Positions 1 to 9,242 of a stretch of DNA of 64,000 bases are shown piece after piece. Position 1 is the first letter of the stretch, and each line of letters opens with the position of its first letter. The position numbers were made by a program, and so were the translations under genes. The stretch lies in assembly GCF_002261335.1 (NCBI RefSeq), contig NZ_NEVL01000001.1:992001-1056000 (forward strand), written 5' to 3'. The notes beneath the pieces are model-generated. The model saw nothing but the letters and a program-made list of their open reading frames with translations. It did not search any database and was not told where the DNA came from. This DNA is from Bordetella genomosp. 1 (lineage in GTDB: Bacteria; Pseudomonadota; Gammaproteobacteria; Burkholderiales; Burkholderiaceae_B).

Positions 1-291
1 GGCCAGCAGGCCGCGCAGGAACGTGCGGCCCACCTCCTGTGCGAGGTCCAGGGCCAGGCCGCGCTTGTTGCGGTTGACGCCGACGAAGTAGGCGGCGGTG
101 TCGCCGGCCACGCCCGCCGCGAAGGGCGGGCCCCAGCCGCGCGTCTCGTCGCCGCCGGGCGGCTCGATCTTGATCACGTCGGCGCCATGGTCGGCCAGCA
201 CCTGCGTGCTGTAGGGGCCGCCCAGCACGCGCGACAGGTCGATCACGCGGCAGCCGGCCAGCGCGCCGGCGGAGGGGGGAGTCTGTGTCAT
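1..291 (-). CDS. CaiB/BaiF family CoA-transferase, N-terminal 97 codons only (runs off left edge)
   Basis: Class III CoA-transferases move CoA between carboxylic acids. The visible N-terminus contains the family's opening pattern: VIDLSRVLGGPYSTQVLADH (about residues 13-32), then DVIKIEPPGGDETR, then NRNKRGLALDL. The catalytic Asp lies further in and is outside the window. It starts 4 bases after the stop of the upstream Bug receptor gene, so it is probably the third gene of an operon with that receptor and the acyl-CoA dehydrogenase. The gene is cut by the window edge, not visibly broken. The substrate cannot be told from this fragment. Confidence 0.9.
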   Translation of the reverse strand, partial: MTQTPPSAGALAGCRVIDLSRVLGGPYSTQVLADHGADVIKIEPPGGDETRGWGPPFAAGVAGDTAAYFVGVNRNKRGLALDLAQEVGRTFLRGLLA

Positions 292-295
292 GGCG

Positions 296-1285
296 TCAGT
301 CGATCTTGATGTTGGCGTCGCGGATCACCTTGCCCCACTTGTCCACCTCGGCATCGATGAACTGGCCGAGGGCGGCGGGCGTGCGGTCGGTGGCGGGCAC
401 GATGCCCTGCTTGGCGAGCGTGTCGCGCACCGCCGGCGAGTCCAGCGTGGCGACGAAGGCGCGGTTGAGCTTGTCGACCACGGCGGGCGGGGTGTCCTTG
501 GGCGCGACGATGCCGAAGAACACGCTCACGTCGTAGCCCGGCAGGCCCTGCTCGGCGATGGTGGGCAGCTCGGGCAGCGCGCTGGAGCGGTCGGCGCTGG
601 CCAGGCCGAGCGCGCGCAAGCGGCCGGACTGCACCAGCGGCAGCGCGGTCAGGATGTCGGTGAACGACATCGACACCTGGCCGCCCAGCAGATCGTTGAG
701 CGCCGGGCCGGTGCCCTTGTAGGGCACGTGCAGGATGCGCGTGTCGGCCATGCGGTTGAACAGCACGCCGGCCAGGTGCGACGAGGCGCCGTTGCCCGAC
801 GAGGCGTAGCTGAGCTGGTCGGGATGCGCCTTGGCGTAGGCGATCAGCTCCTGCACGTTGTTCGCCTGCACCGACGGATGCACCACCAGGATGTTGGGCA
901 AGTGGCCGATGCGCACGATGGGCGCGAAGCTTGCGCGCGGGTCGTAGCCCTGGTTGCGGTACAGGCTCACGTTGATGGCCAGCGGGCCGGAGGTGCCGAA
1001 CAGCAGGGTGTAGCCGTCGCCTTTGGCGCGCGACACGTATTCGGCGCCGATGTTGCCGCCGGCGCCGCCACGGTTTTCCACCAGCACGGTCTGGCCCAGC
1101 TCGGCCTTCAGGCCCTCGGCCAGCCGGCGCGCCATCGCATCGGTGGGGCCGCCGGGCGGGAAGGGCACGATCAGGGTGACCGGGCGGTCGGGGTACTCGG
1201 CCTGGGCGGTGCCGGCCAGCAGGCCGGCGCCGAGCAGCATGGCCGCGCCAAGGCGGGCGATGCGGTGAATCAGGGGCTGCGTCAT
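296..1285 (-). CDS. Bug-family tripartite tricarboxylate transporter substrate-binding protein
   Basis: Periplasmic solute receptor of the TctC/Bug family, which binds carboxylated compounds for TTT-type uptake; many Bug genes have no transporter genes beside them. The 329-residue protein has a clear Sec signal peptide (hydrophobic stretch residues 10-27, cleavage likely after AQA at 29). It then shows the family's YPDRPVTLIVPFPPGG motif and the later YKGTGPALNDLLGGQV motif (about residue 190). The length is typical. It sits between an acyl-CoA dehydrogenase gene (90 bases upstream) and a CaiB-type CoA-transferase gene (4 bases downstream), suggesting uptake of an acid that is then activated to its CoA ester. 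The ligand is unknown. Confidence 0.93.
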   Translation of the reverse strand: MTQPLIHRIARLGAAMLLGAGLLAGTAQAEYPDRPVTLIVPFPPGGPTDAMARRLAEGLKAELGQTVLVENRGGAGGNIGAEYVSRAKGDGYTLLFGTSGPLAINVSLYRNQGYDPRASFAPIVRIGHLPNILVVHPSVQANNVQELIAYAKAHPDQLSYASSGNGASSHLAGVLFNRMADTRILHVPYKGTGPALNDLLGGQVSMSFTDILTALPLVQSGRLRALGLASADRSSALPELPTIAEQGLPGYDVSVFFGIVAPKDTPPAVVDKLNRAFVATLDSPAVRDTLAKQGIVPATDRTPAALGQFIDAEVDKWGKVIRDANIKID

Positions 1286-1344
1286 GGTGGGATGTCTCCT
1301 GTGGTTATGGCACGCGGCGGATCGAGCCGCCGGTGATCGGGCGG

Positions 1345-1366
1345 GCGGCGGCCAGGAGGCCGCCGC
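1345..1366. repeat. GC-rich hairpin between acyl-CoA dehydrogenase and Bug receptor genes
   Basis: A perfect 9-bp inverted repeat (GCGGCGGCC / GGCCGCCGC) with a 4-base loop lies in the 90-base gap between the two minus-strand genes. No T-run follows on the minus strand, so it is more likely an mRNA-stability or partial-attenuation hairpin than a full terminator. Confidence 0.5.
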
Positions 1367-1375
1367 GTCAAGAAA

Positions 1376-3070
1376 TCACGGTTGCGCCGCCAGCACGCGG
1401 CGGTGCGTGTCGTCGTCGTCTTCCGGGATGCCGCAGGGGGCGCGCGGCATCAGGCGGTGGCGCAGCACCTGGTCGGCGAGCAGGGCGCGGCCCGCCAGGC
1501 CCTCGCCGCGCGCCTCGTGCCGCAACGCGGCCAGCGACAGCGCGTGGTAGAGGCCGGAGGCGGCCTGGCGCGCCAGCGCGTCGCGGCCGCTGTCGGCGGC
1601 ATGCGCGGCCAGCGCAAAGGCCGCGTCGAGCGCCGCGTCCTGTTGCGGGCGCAACGATGCGGGGCAGGGTACGCCATCGCGCAGCAGCGCGTCGACGTGG
1701 GCGCGCAGCGCGGGCAGCGCCTGCTCGCGCCGGATCGCGCGCAACACGTCGAGCGCCACGATGTTGCTGGTGCCCTCCCAGATCGAGCCCAGGTGCGCGT
1801 CGCGCATCAGGCGCGGCTCGACCCACTCCTCGATGTAGCCGCAGCCGCCGCGCACCTCCATCGCGTCGCCCGTGACCTTGCGGGCATCGCGGCAGGCGCG
1901 GAACTTGATCAGCGGCGTCATGATGCGGGGCAGGGCCGGGTCGCCCTCGCCGGCCTCGGCGCGCGCCAGCGCCTGCGCCGTCTGGAACATCACGCTGCGC
2001 GCCTGCTCGGCCCACAGCATCATCTTGGCCAGCTGGCGCCGCATCAGCGGCATGTCGGCCAGCGGCTGGCCGAACGCGCGGCGCTCGCGCGCCACGTACA
2101 TCGCCTCGGCGCATGCGCGCCGCATCAGGCCGGCCGCGCGCATGCCATTGGACAGGCGCGAGTTGTTGATCATGTCGGCCATCTGCTTGAAGCCGCGGCC
2201 GCGCTCGCCCACCAGCCAGGCGCGCGCGCCTTCCAGGCGGATCTCGCCGCTGGCCATCGAGCGCGTGCCGAGCTTGTCCTTCAGGCGCAGGATGCGATAG
2301 TGATTGTGGCTGCCATCGGGCAGGTCGCGCGGCAGCAGGAACAGCGATACGCCCTTGAGCCCCGGGTCCGGCTCGCTGCGCGCCAGGACCATGGCAAAGC
2401 CCGCGTCGGGATTGGAGCAGAACCACTTGTCGCCGGTCAGCGTCCAGCTGCCATCGGCCGCCTCATGCGCCTCGGTGGTGGTGGCGCTGACGTCGGAGCC
2501 GGCGCCCTGTTCGGTCATGAACATCGCGCCCTGGCGCAGGCTGTCGAAATCCAGGCTCGTGACCTGCGGCACCACCTGCGCCACCAGCGCCGGATCGCCG
2601 TAGCGGCGCAAGGTGCGCGCCAGCGAGTCGGTCATGCTGACCGGGCAGCACAGGCCGAACTCGGCCTGCACGAACAGATGGCTCAACGCGTATTTGGCGG
2701 CGGCGGGCATGGGCTCGGGCCAGCCGAGCACGCCGCCCCGGTGCGACAGCGCCGCCAGCCCGAACTCGCTGTAGGCCAGCCGTTCCAGCGCGACGTAGTC
2801 GGGGTGCTTGTCGATGCGCGATTCGTCCACGCCGGTGCGGTGGCGCACCGACAGCGTGGGCGGGTGCTGGTCGGCCGACATGGCGAGCGCGTCCATCGCG
2901 CCGCCGGCCAGCGCGCCCAGACGGCTCAGATGCGGCTGCAGGTGGGCGTTGAGCGCGGGCGGCAGGTAGCGCGCCGCCATGGGCGCCGCGTACGGGTCGC
3001 AGTCGTACAGGTTCTGGCCGCGCGAGTCGGGCACCGCCGTCGGGGCGGGCAGGGGGGCAGGCGTATCCAT
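1376..3070 (-). CDS. AidB-type acyl-CoA dehydrogenase
   Basis: Flavin-dependent acyl-CoA dehydrogenase of the AidB subgroup (564 residues, longer than the usual 380-400 because of the AidB-type N-terminal and C-terminal extensions). Seen in the sequence: AMFMTEQGAGSDVSATTT (FAD-binding region), TGDKWFCSNPDAGFAMVLAR, LGTRSMASGEI, and ACRDARKVTGDAMEVRGGCGYIEEW toward the C-terminus. It probably oxidises an acyl-CoA, although AidB itself has weak activity and binds DNA. It is first in a minus-strand set with the Bug receptor and CoA-transferase genes, and divergent from a LysR gene that is its likely regulator. The start ATG at 3070 matches the expected family N-terminus. Confidence 0.9.
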   Translation of the reverse strand: MDTPAPLPAPTAVPDSRGQNLYDCDPYAAPMAARYLPPALNAHLQPHLSRLGALAGGAMDALAMSADQHPPTLSVRHRTGVDESRIDKHPDYVALERLAYSEFGLAALSHRGGVLGWPEPMPAAAKYALSHLFVQAEFGLCCPVSMTDSLARTLRRYGDPALVAQVVPQVTSLDFDSLRQGAMFMTEQGAGSDVSATTTEAHEAADGSWTLTGDKWFCSNPDAGFAMVLARSEPDPGLKGVSLFLLPRDLPDGSHNHYRILRLKDKLGTRSMASGEIRLEGARAWLVGERGRGFKQMADMINNSRLSNGMRAAGLMRRACAEAMYVARERRAFGQPLADMPLMRRQLAKMMLWAEQARSVMFQTAQALARAEAGEGDPALPRIMTPLIKFRACRDARKVTGDAMEVRGGCGYIEEWVEPRLMRDAHLGSIWEGTSNIVALDVLRAIRREQALPALRAHVDALLRDGVPCPASLRPQQDAALDAAFALAAHAADSGRDALARQAASGLYHALSLAALRHEARGEGLAGRALLADQVLRHRLMPRAPCGIPEDDDDTHRRVLAAQP

Positions 3071-3178
3071 GGCGTCTCCGGTGTTCTGGTTTTGCGGGTC
3101 ATGGTGCGCGCGCCGATTGATCTATACAAATACCGTTTTCGTGTTGAACAATACACAGAAAATATGGATGGAGACGGA
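3071..3178. promoter_or_regulatory. Divergent promoter/operator region, acyl-CoA dehydrogenase / LysR
   Basis: This 108-base gap is visibly more AT-rich than its surroundings, which is usual for a LysR-controlled divergent promoter. It contains a short inverted repeat GTGT-N8-ACAC (3141-3156) and, reading minus, a TATAGA hexamer (around 3119-3124) that could be a -10 box for the dehydrogenase operon. No strong -35 box is seen. The regulatory role is inferred from the arrangement. Confidence 0.45.
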
Positions 3179-4078
3179 ATGGACCTCGAACCGCGCCTGC
3201 TGCGCTACTTCATCGCCGTGGCCGAGGAGCGCCATTTCAGCCGCGCCGCGCAGCGCCTGCACATCTCGCAGCCGCCGCTGTCGTATGCGATCCGGCAGCT
3301 CGAGGAGCAGCTCGGCGCCCGGCTGCTCGAGCGCACCAGCCGCCACGTGGCGCTCACGCCCGCCGGCCACACGCTGTACGGCCAGGCGCGGGCGCTGCTG
3401 CGGCAGTCGGAAGAAATCGGCGTGCTGGTGCGGCGCGTCGACGCCGGGCTGCAGGGGCGCTGCCGCATCGGCTTCGTCGGGTCGATGCTGTATCGCGGCC
3501 TGCCGCGTCTGCTCGCCGAGCTGCGCGCGGCGATGCCGCAGGTCGAACACGTGCTGAGCGAGCTCAATTCGCACGACCAGATCGAGGCGGTGCGCCGGGG
3601 CGAGCTCGACCTGGGCTTCGTGCACGCCAATCCGCTGCCCGCGCAGGTCTGCGGCCAGGACCTGATGGCCGAGCCCTTCGTGGTGTGCCTGCCGCAGGAT
3701 CATGCGCTGGCGGGGCGGCGCAAGGTGGACCTGGCGGCGCTGGCCGATGAGGATTTCGTGTTCTTCGCGCGCGAGGCCTCGCCCAGCTATCACGAAACCG
3801 TGCTGTCGCTATGCGTGGCGGCGGGGTTCCGGCCGGCGGTGCGGCACGAGGTGCGGCACTGGCTCAGCGTGTGTTCGCTGGTGTCGCAGGGGCTGGGCGT
3901 GTCGATCGTGCCGGCCTGCCTGCGCCGCAGCGGCCTGGCGGGCACGCGTTTCGTGAACTTCGATCACACGGCACGCTCGCAGAGCCAGCTGATCTGGCCC
4001 GCGGGGCCGCTGTCGCCGCTGGCCGAGCGGGCGCTCGGCAGCGTGCGCCGGCACTTCGGTGCGCCGGCGCGGGGCTGA
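3179..4078 (+). CDS. LysR-family transcriptional regulator
   Basis: Typical LysR protein (299 residues from this start): an N-terminal winged helix-turn-helix (LLRYFIAVAEERHFSRAAQR, then LHISQPPLSYAIRQLEEQLG) and a C-terminal periplasmic-binding-like effector domain. I chose the ATG at 3179 because GGAG lies 5 bases upstream; an in-frame ATG at 3164 would add five residues and has no such site. The gene is divergent from the acyl-CoA dehydrogenase/Bug/CoA-transferase set, so it probably regulates that set with a small acid or CoA ester as effector. It converges on purU with a 5-base gap. Confidence 0.93.
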   Translation: MDLEPRLLRYFIAVAEERHFSRAAQRLHISQPPLSYAIRQLEEQLGARLLERTSRHVALTPAGHTLYGQARALLRQSEEIGVLVRRVDAGLQGRCRIGFVGSMLYRGLPRLLAELRAAMPQVEHVLSELNSHDQIEAVRRGELDLGFVHANPLPAQVCGQDLMAEPFVVCLPQDHALAGRRKVDLAALADEDFVFFAREASPSYHETVLSLCVAAGFRPAVRHEVRHWLSVCSLVSQGLGVSIVPACLRRSGLAGTRFVNFDHTARSQSQLIWPAGPLSPLAERALGSVRRHFGAPARG

Positions 4079-4083
4079 GCGGA

Positions 4084-4938
4084 TCAGCGGAAGACGACGG
4101 TCTTGTTGCGGTTGAGCAGGATGCGGTGTTCGACGTGGCTGCGCACGGCGCGCGACAGCACCAGCGATTCCACGTCGCTGCCGACCTGGGTCAGGGCCTG
4201 CGCGGTCATGGTGTGGTCCACGCGCTCGATGTCCTGCTCGATGATCGGGCCTTCGTCGAGGTCCGAGGTCACGTAGTGGGCGGTGGCGCCGATGATCTTC
4301 ACGCCACGGGCATGCGCCTGGTGATAGGGGCGCGCGCCCTTGAAGCTGGGCAGGAAGCTGTGGTGGATGTTGATCGCGCGGCCGGTGAGGGCCTGGCACA
4401 TCTCGGCCGACAGGATCTGCATGTAGCGCGCCAGCACCACCAGGTCGATGTTTTCGCGCTCGACGATCTCCAGCACCTGGCGCTCCTGCGCCGCCTTGGT
4501 GTCGGGCGTGACCGGCAGGTGGTGGAACGGGATGCCATACGAGGCGGCCAGGCTGGCGTAGTCGTTGTGGTTCGACACGATGGCGGCGATCTCGGCCGGC
4601 AGCTGGCCGCTGCTCACGCGGAACAGCAGATCGTTCAGGCAGTGACCCTGCTTGCTCACCATGATGAGCAGGCGCGACTTCTGGCGCGCGTCGTGGATCT
4701 GCCAGTCCATGGCGTAGTCGCCCGACAGGGCGGCGAAGCGCTCGCGCAGGGCGTCGGCGCCGATCGCGGCCGGCAGGTCGAAGTGCACCCGCAGGAAAAA
4801 GCGGCCGGTCTCGTCGTCGCCGAACTGCTGCGAATCCAGAATGTTGCAACCCAGCTCGAACAGCAGCCCACTGACGCGATACACGATGCCCGTGCGGTCG
4901 GGGCAGGAAAGGGTAAGGATGTAGTCGTTATGCTGCAT
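4084..4938 (-). CDS. purU: Formyltetrahydrofolate deformylase
   Basis: PurU hydrolyses 10-formyl-THF to THF and formate, balancing one-carbon units. The 284-residue protein has an N-terminal ACT domain (YILTLSCPDRTGIVYRVSGL) and a C-terminal formyltransferase-like domain with the catalytic-region motifs INIHHSFLPSFKGARPYHQA and GATAHYVTSDLDEGPIIEQD. Both motifs, and the length, are characteristic of PurU rather than the glycinamide enzyme PurN. It lies 51 bases from the upstream FAD oxidoreductase gene on the same strand. Confidence 0.96.
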   Translation of the reverse strand: MQHNDYILTLSCPDRTGIVYRVSGLLFELGCNILDSQQFGDDETGRFFLRVHFDLPAAIGADALRERFAALSGDYAMDWQIHDARQKSRLLIMVSKQGHCLNDLLFRVSSGQLPAEIAAIVSNHNDYASLAASYGIPFHHLPVTPDTKAAQERQVLEIVERENIDLVVLARYMQILSAEMCQALTGRAINIHHSFLPSFKGARPYHQAHARGVKIIGATAHYVTSDLDEGPIIEQDIERVDHTMTAQALTQVGSDVESLVLSRAVRSHVEHRILLNRNKTVVFR

Positions 4939-4989
4939 GTTCGATTGAGAAGAGCGATGAACGCCGGAAAGAGGAACTGGGACGGGATT

Positions 4990-6108
4990 TTAGCCCGAGA
5001 GCCGCGCCAGGGTTTCCTCGGCCAGCGCGAGGCTGGAGGTGAGGCCGGGCGACTCGATGCCGTACAGGCCCACGTAGCCGTCCACGCCATGGCTGGCGGG
5101 GCCGGCGATCATGAAGTCGGCGGCCGGTTCGGTGGGCCCGGAGATCTTGGGCCGGATGCCGGTGTAGCCCGGCGCCAGCGCGTGGTCGGGCAGGCCGGGC
5201 CAGTAGGTGCGCACGGCCTCGTAGAACACCTCGGCGCGTTGCGGCTCGAGTGTGTAGTCTTCGGTCTCGATCCACTGGGTATCGGGGCCGAACTTCGCCT
5301 GGCCGCCCATGTCGAGCGTGAGGTGCACGCCCAGGCCGGCATGCTGCGGCACCGGATAGATCAGGCGGCTGAACGGGGCCCGGCCCGAGAGGGTGAAATA
5401 GCTGCCCTTGCACAGGTATTCCTGCGGAATGCTGTCGGCGGGCAGGCCCTCGATGCGGCGCGCCAGCGTGGGCGCGTGCAGGCCGGAGGCGTTGATGAGC
5501 GTGTGGCAGGTGAGCGACATCGGTTCGGCACCGCCGAACGACAGCGAGAATCCGCCCTGCGGCAGCACCTCGCCCCGCACCAGCGGGGTGTGGAACACGA
5601 ACTGGGCGCCGGCCTGTTCGGCGTCGCCCTGGTAAGAGAGCATCAGCGCATGGCTGTCGATGATGCCGGTCGAGGGCGACACCAGGGCCGCCGTGCACGA
5701 CAGCGCCGGCTCCTCGGCCTTGGCCTCGGCGCCTGCGATCAGCCGCATGTCGTCCACGCCGTTGGCGGCCGCGCGCGCGGCGATGCCTTCGAGCAGGGCG
5801 GCCTCGGCCGCGCTGGTGGCCACGATGAACTTGCCCAGCCGCCTGTGCGGCAGGCCGCGCTGGGCGCAGTAGTCGTAGAGCAGGTGCTTGCCGCGCACGC
5901 ACAGCCGCGCCTTCAGGCTGCCGGCCGGATAGTAGATGCCGGCGTGGATGACTTCGGAGTTGCGCGAGCTGGTGCCGGTGCCGATGGCCTCGGTGGCCTC
6001 GGCCACCAGGACCTCGCGGCCCTGCAGCGCGAGCGCGCGGGCGATGGCCAGGCCGACCACGCCGGCACCGATGACCACGCAGTCGATGTCTTTCTGTGCT
6101 GAGCTCAT
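4990..6108 (-). CDS. FAD-dependent oxidoreductase (DAO family, L-2-hydroxyglutarate oxidase-like)
   Basis: The 372-residue protein opens with a Rossmann FAD motif, [20 protein letters not shown] (GxGxxG at about residues 13-18), followed by [20 protein letters not shown], which is the signature of the LhgO/YgaF branch of the D-amino-acid oxidase superfamily. The C-terminus has [11 protein letters not shown] and a [12 protein letters not shown] segment. Family members oxidise 2-hydroxyacids such as L-2-hydroxyglutarate or, less often, glycerol-3-phosphate or amines; the exact substrate is not determined. Neighbours (purU, flavin reductase) give no firm context. Confidence 0.85.
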   Translation of the reverse strand: MSSAQKDIDCVVIGAGVVGLAIARALALQGREVLVAEATEAIGTGTSSRNSEVIHAGIYYPAGSLKARLCVRGKHLLYDYCAQRGLPHRRLGKFIVATSAAEAALLEGIAARAAANGVDDMRLIAGAEAKAEEPALSCTAALVSPSTGIIDSHALMLSYQGDAEQAGAQFVFHTPLVRGEVLPQGGFSLSFGGAEPMSLTCHTLINASGLHAPTLARRIEGLPADSIPQEYLCKGSYFTLSGRAPFSRLIYPVPQHAGLGVHLTLDMGGQAKFGPDTQWIETEDYTLEPQRAEVFYEAVRTYWPGLPDHALAPGYTGIRPKISGPTEPAADFMIAGPASHGVDGYVGLYGIESPGLTSSLALAEETLARLSG

Positions 6109-6121
6109 GAATGGCGGGGAA

Positions 6122-6634
6122 TCAGGGTTGGCGTTCGCGCGCGGGGGTCAGGTCGAACCCGCCGGCATGGAACACGAGCGGATCTTCGTTCGAATGACCG
6201 CAGGCCTCGACCTCGCCGACCATGATGATGTGGTCGCCTTCGACGTAGCGGCTGCGGTTGCGGCACTCGAACCAGGCCGCGTTCAGGCCGTCGAGCATCG
6301 GTGTGCCGCCCGGGGCGTTGACCACGGGCAGGCCGGCGAAGCGCTCGGCCGTGCGGCCCGTGGCGAAGCGGCGCGCCAGCGCGATCTGCTCGGCCGACAG
6401 CACGTTGATGACGTAGCGCTCGCACTGCTCGAATGCCGCCAGCGACGAGGACGCCGCCGACAGGCTCCACAGCACCAGCGGCGGCGCGAGCGACACGGAG
6501 TTGAACGAAGAGACGGTCAGGCCGATGCGCTCGCCGTCCAGCCCGGTGGTGCTCACCACCGTCACGCCGGTGGCGTAGCGGCCCAATGCGGTGCGGAAAA
6601 AGGCGGCGTCGAATGCAGGGGATGCAGCGGACAT
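6122..6634 (-). CDS. Flavin reductase family protein (FMN-binding split barrel)
   Basis: A protein of 170 residues with the flavin reductase-like/DIM6-NTAB fold: [19 protein letters not shown], then [20 protein letters not shown] (flavin-binding loop), and [15 protein letters not shown] near the end. Such proteins reduce FMN or FAD with NAD(P)H, often to feed a monooxygenase. I start it at the ATG at 6634 because the family homology begins just after it; an in-frame upstream start at 6700 would overlap pdxH and adds a low-complexity Arg-rich leader. It follows pdxH by 25 bases and precedes the FAD oxidoreductase by 13, so the three are likely co-transcribed. The partner enzyme is not known. 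Confidence 0.88.
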   Translation of the reverse strand: MSAASPAFDAAFFRTALGRYATGVTVVSTTGLDGERIGLTVSSFNSVSLAPPLVLWSLSAASSSLAAFEQCERYVINVLSAEQIALARRFATGRTAERFAGLPVVNAPGGTPMLDGLNAAWFECRNRSRYVEGDHIIMVGEVEACGHSNEDPLVFHAGGFDLTPARERQP

Positions 6635-6659
6635 GCGGATGGCGGCTCGTGGATGGCGG

Positions 6660-7292
6660 TCAGGGCGACAGGCGGTCGAGCGTCCAGCCCGAGGCGGCAT
6701 TGCGCTGGTAGCGCAGGCGATCGTGCAGGCGCGAGGGGCGGCCCTGCCAGAATTCGAAGCGGGTGGGCACGAGGCGATAACCGCCCCAGTGCGGCGGGCG
6801 CGGGGGCGCGTCGCCGTAGCGCGCCTTGAATTCGCGTTCGCGCGCTTCCAGCGCCTCGCGCGTGATCGGGCGGCTCTGCTCGGAGGCCCAGGCGCCGATG
6901 CGCGAGCCCACCGGTCGGCTATGGAAATAGGCGTCGGATTCCTCGCCGGCCACGCGTTCGACCACGCCCTCGATGCGCACCTGGCGCTCGAGCGGCTGCC
7001 AGAAGAACAGCAGCGCGGCGCGCGGGTTGACGAGCAGGTCCTCGCCCTTGCGCGACGCGTAATTGGTGAAGAACGTGAACCCGCGGTCGTCGTAGCCCTT
7101 GATCAGCACGATGCGCGCCGAGGGCTGGCCATCGGCGTCGGCCGTGGCCAGCGTCATGGCATTCGGCTCGGCGCCGCCCCCCACCAGGGCTTCGTCGAAC
7201 CAGAGCTTGAATTGATCGAAGGGGGACGCGGCGGCCTGGCTTTCGAGCAGGACGCCCTTGTCGTAGCTTTGACGCAGATCGGATACGGACAT
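6660..7292 (-). CDS. pdxH: Pyridoxamine 5'-phosphate oxidase
   Basis: PdxH oxidises pyridoxamine or pyridoxine 5'-phosphate to PLP using FMN and O2. The 210-residue protein has the canonical motifs: [20 protein letters not shown], then [22 protein letters not shown] (FMN binding), then [17 protein letters not shown], and a C-terminal [20 protein letters not shown] followed by LHDRLRY. I chose the ATG at 7292 because it gives the standard family N-terminus ([13 protein letters not shown]); an upstream in-frame start would add 19 unrelated residues. It lies 70 bases from the ChaC-like gene on the same strand. Confidence 0.97.
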   Translation of the reverse strand: MSVSDLRQSYDKGVLLESQAAASPFDQFKLWFDEALVGGGAEPNAMTLATADADGQPSARIVLIKGYDDRGFTFFTNYASRKGEDLLVNPRAALLFFWQPLERQVRIEGVVERVAGEESDAYFHSRPVGSRIGAWASEQSRPITREALEAREREFKARYGDAPPRPPHWGGYRLVPTRFEFWQGRPSRLHDRLRYQRNAASGWTLDRLSP

Positions 7293-7362
7293 GATGTGCG
7301 AACCGGCGGTTGAGGGTAGCTCCCAGTGTACCCCGCAACCCGGGGCCACTCAGGGATAGCCC

Positions 7363-8031
7363 TCACTCCTCGGCGTAGGCCTTGTCGTCGCGTTCGAGTT
7401 CGCGGGCGATGGCGTCGAGGCGGGCGTCGTGGATGCCGGCCGCGCGCAGCGCCTGGGCGGTCTGCACCACGTATTCCGTGCAGGGGCCATAGCGGCCGGC
7501 GGCGCGCCGCACGATAGCCAGCAGTTCCGCCTCGGGCAGGGCGCTGATGTAGGCCGGATTGGCGCGGTTCATCACGAACACCAGCGCGCGGACCGGGCCC
7601 TGGTCGGTGGCGCAGTTGATCCAGCGCGGCAGGTAGGCGCCGGTCGACATCTCGCGGTCCCACAAGGCCGGGAAGTAGTCCGGCACCTGCTTGCCGCACA
7701 GGCGGTAGACCACGCCGCGGCAGGAGCCGCCCCGGTCCAGACCGAACACCAGGCCCGGGCACTCCGGCGTGCCGCGATTGACGCGCGACCACAGACACAG
7801 CGCCCGGTGATGGCCGCGCAGGGTGGCGAGGCGGCGTTCGAGGAAATCGAAGTCGGGGCGCCAGATCAGGGAGCCGTAACCGTAGACCCAGACGTCCTGG
7901 TCGCTGCGCCAGTCGGACAGCGCGGCGTCCATGGACGCACGCCGTTCGTCGGCGGTCCAGAGGCGGAACGGCGTGTCGGCGCCGGAAACCAGGGGAACGG
8001 AGGAAGGCGGGGAGGAAGACTGCGTGTTCAC
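7363..8031 (-). CDS. ChaC-like gamma-glutamylcyclotransferase
   Basis: Family members cleave glutathione to 5-oxoproline and Cys-Gly. The 222-residue protein contains the substrate-loop motif WVYGYGSLIWRPDFDFLERR, then CLWSRVNRGTPECPGLVFGL, GSCRGVVYRL and a conserved WDREMSTGAYLPRW. Translation most likely begins at the GTG at 8031, whose last two bases are shared with the TGA stop of the upstream MFS gene (GTGA overlap), giving tight coupling. The reading frame stays open far upstream through the MFS gene, but that part is an antisense-like frame and not this protein. Regulation and the link to the MFS transporter are unknown. Confidence 0.9.
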   Translation of the reverse strand: MNTQSSSPPSSVPLVSGADTPFRLWTADERRASMDAALSDWRSDQDVWVYGYGSLIWRPDFDFLERRLATLRGHHRALCLWSRVNRGTPECPGLVFGLDRGGSCRGVVYRLCGKQVPDYFPALWDREMSTGAYLPRWINCATDQGPVRALVFVMNRANPAYISALPEAELLAIVRRAAGRYGPCTEYVVQTAQALRAAGIHDARLDAIARELERDDKAYAEE

Positions 8032-9242
8032 GACGGGTGTTCGGACTCTTGCGGCGGATTGCGGTTGGCCCAGCCGCCCGCCATCAAGGCGAGCGCGTAG
8101 GCCCAAAAGAGGGGGGTAACCCCAATTACCGCACCGAGCGCGCCGAAGGTCAATGGCAGCGACACCTGCGAGCCGTTGATCAACGCCATCCGCAGGCCCA
8201 CCGCCTCGGCCGCGCGCCCCGGCGGCGAGTACTGGTGCAGCAGCGCCAGCATGCTGGGCTGACAGCAGCCCAGGGCCAGGCCCAGGATGAAAGACAGCAC
8301 GATCAGGACGGTAACGTCGGTGAACAGCGGGTAAAGCATGAAGTCGCACGCGGCGGTCGCCATCGCGACGCGCACCAGCGTCCAGGACCGCACGCGATTC
8401 TGGATGAAGGGGAGAAGCAGGCGGATGAAGAAAGTTGCCGCCGCGAACGAGGCAAGAATCAAGCCGATCGTGGTGGCGGACAGGCCGATCGCCACGCCGA
8501 AGATGGGCACCACGAAGAGGTGGGTGTCCCATGCGCCCGACAGGATGGTGTTGACCATCAGGATGCGGCGCAGGGGCGGCACGGCCAGCAGCTCGGTCAC
8601 GCGGCGGCGCTGCTGTTCGCGCGCGCCGCTGCCGCGCAGGTGGTCGTTGACCGCCCGCAGCTTGTGCCGCATCAGGTACAGGCCGCCCAGCGAGAGCAGG
8701 GGGCCCAGCGCCAGCAGGCCGAAGGCCAGGCGATTGCCCAGATGGTCGATGGCCAGCCCCGCGATCAGCGGGCCCGAAAAGCCCGAACCGGCCAGCGCCA
8801 GCGACATCCAGGAGAAATTGCGCAGCCGCTGAGCGGGCTCGGCGTGGCCCAGCAGGTCCTGGGTGGCGACCTGGTGCAGCATGAAGCCGATGCCGATCGA
8901 ACAGGAGGCGACCAGCAGGGCGAACGGGTCGGGCGAGAGAAACGGCAGAACGGTGCCGAAGGACACCAGCGAACTGCCGATCACCAGCGGCCGCAGGATG
9001 CCGACCTTGTCGACCCAGCGCCCGGCGTGCACCGAGGCGAACATGGGCAGCACGGCGAATACCGCCACCAGCATTCCGACCTTGAAGGTGGACAGGCCGA
9101 TCGTGAGCGCCGTGAGCGAGACGGTGATGCGTCCCCCCGTAAGCGCCACGTGGTTCAGCATGGCCAGCACGCACAAAAACGCCGCCCCTGAAAATTCAGG
9201 GGCAGTGTGCTTGGAAGAGGGGGAAGAGGCGAGGTTCGGCAC
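8028..9242 (-). CDS. MFS transporter
   Basis: A 404-residue inner-membrane protein with about 12 hydrophobic segments and major-facilitator hallmarks, including a D/R-rich loop between TM2 and TM3 (ASVHAGRWVDKVGILRPLVI) and a central hydrophilic loop of about 30 residues (about 185-215). It probably exports or imports a small molecule by proton coupling; the substrate is not evident. The start is a GTG at 9242 with no good ribosome-binding site; the next in-frame ATG (residue 28) would cut into TM1, so the GTG is preferred. Its stop overlaps the start of the ChaC-like gene. Confidence 0.88.
   Translation of the reverse strand: MPNLASSPSSKHTAPEFSGAAFLCVLAMLNHVALTGGRITVSLTALTIGLSTFKVGMLVAVFAVLPMFASVHAGRWVDKVGILRPLVIGSSLVSFGTVLPFLSPDPFALLVASCSIGIGFMLHQVATQDLLGHAEPAQRLRNFSWMSLALAGSGFSGPLIAGLAIDHLGNRLAFGLLALGPLLSLGGLYLMRHKLRAVNDHLRGSGAREQQRRRVTELLAVPPLRRILMVNTILSGAWDTHLFVVPIFGVAIGLSATTIGLILASFAAATFFIRLLLPFIQNRVRSWTLVRVAMATAACDFMLYPLFTDVTVLIVLSFILGLALGCCQPSMLALLHQYSPPGRAAEAVGLRMALINGSQVSLPLTFGALGAVIGVTPLFWAYALALMAGGWANRNPPQESEHPS

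Noticed and set aside
1382-3178. Long plus-strand open frame running into the LysR gene
   Set aside because: It is antisense to the acyl-CoA dehydrogenase gene and has no family motif; LysR homology begins only after 3179.
8032-9174. Upstream extension of the ChaC-like frame through the MFS gene, as a possible fusion protein
   Set aside because: The extension is a shifted frame of the MFS gene with low-complexity sequence; the GTGA overlap at 8028-8031 gives a normal separate start.
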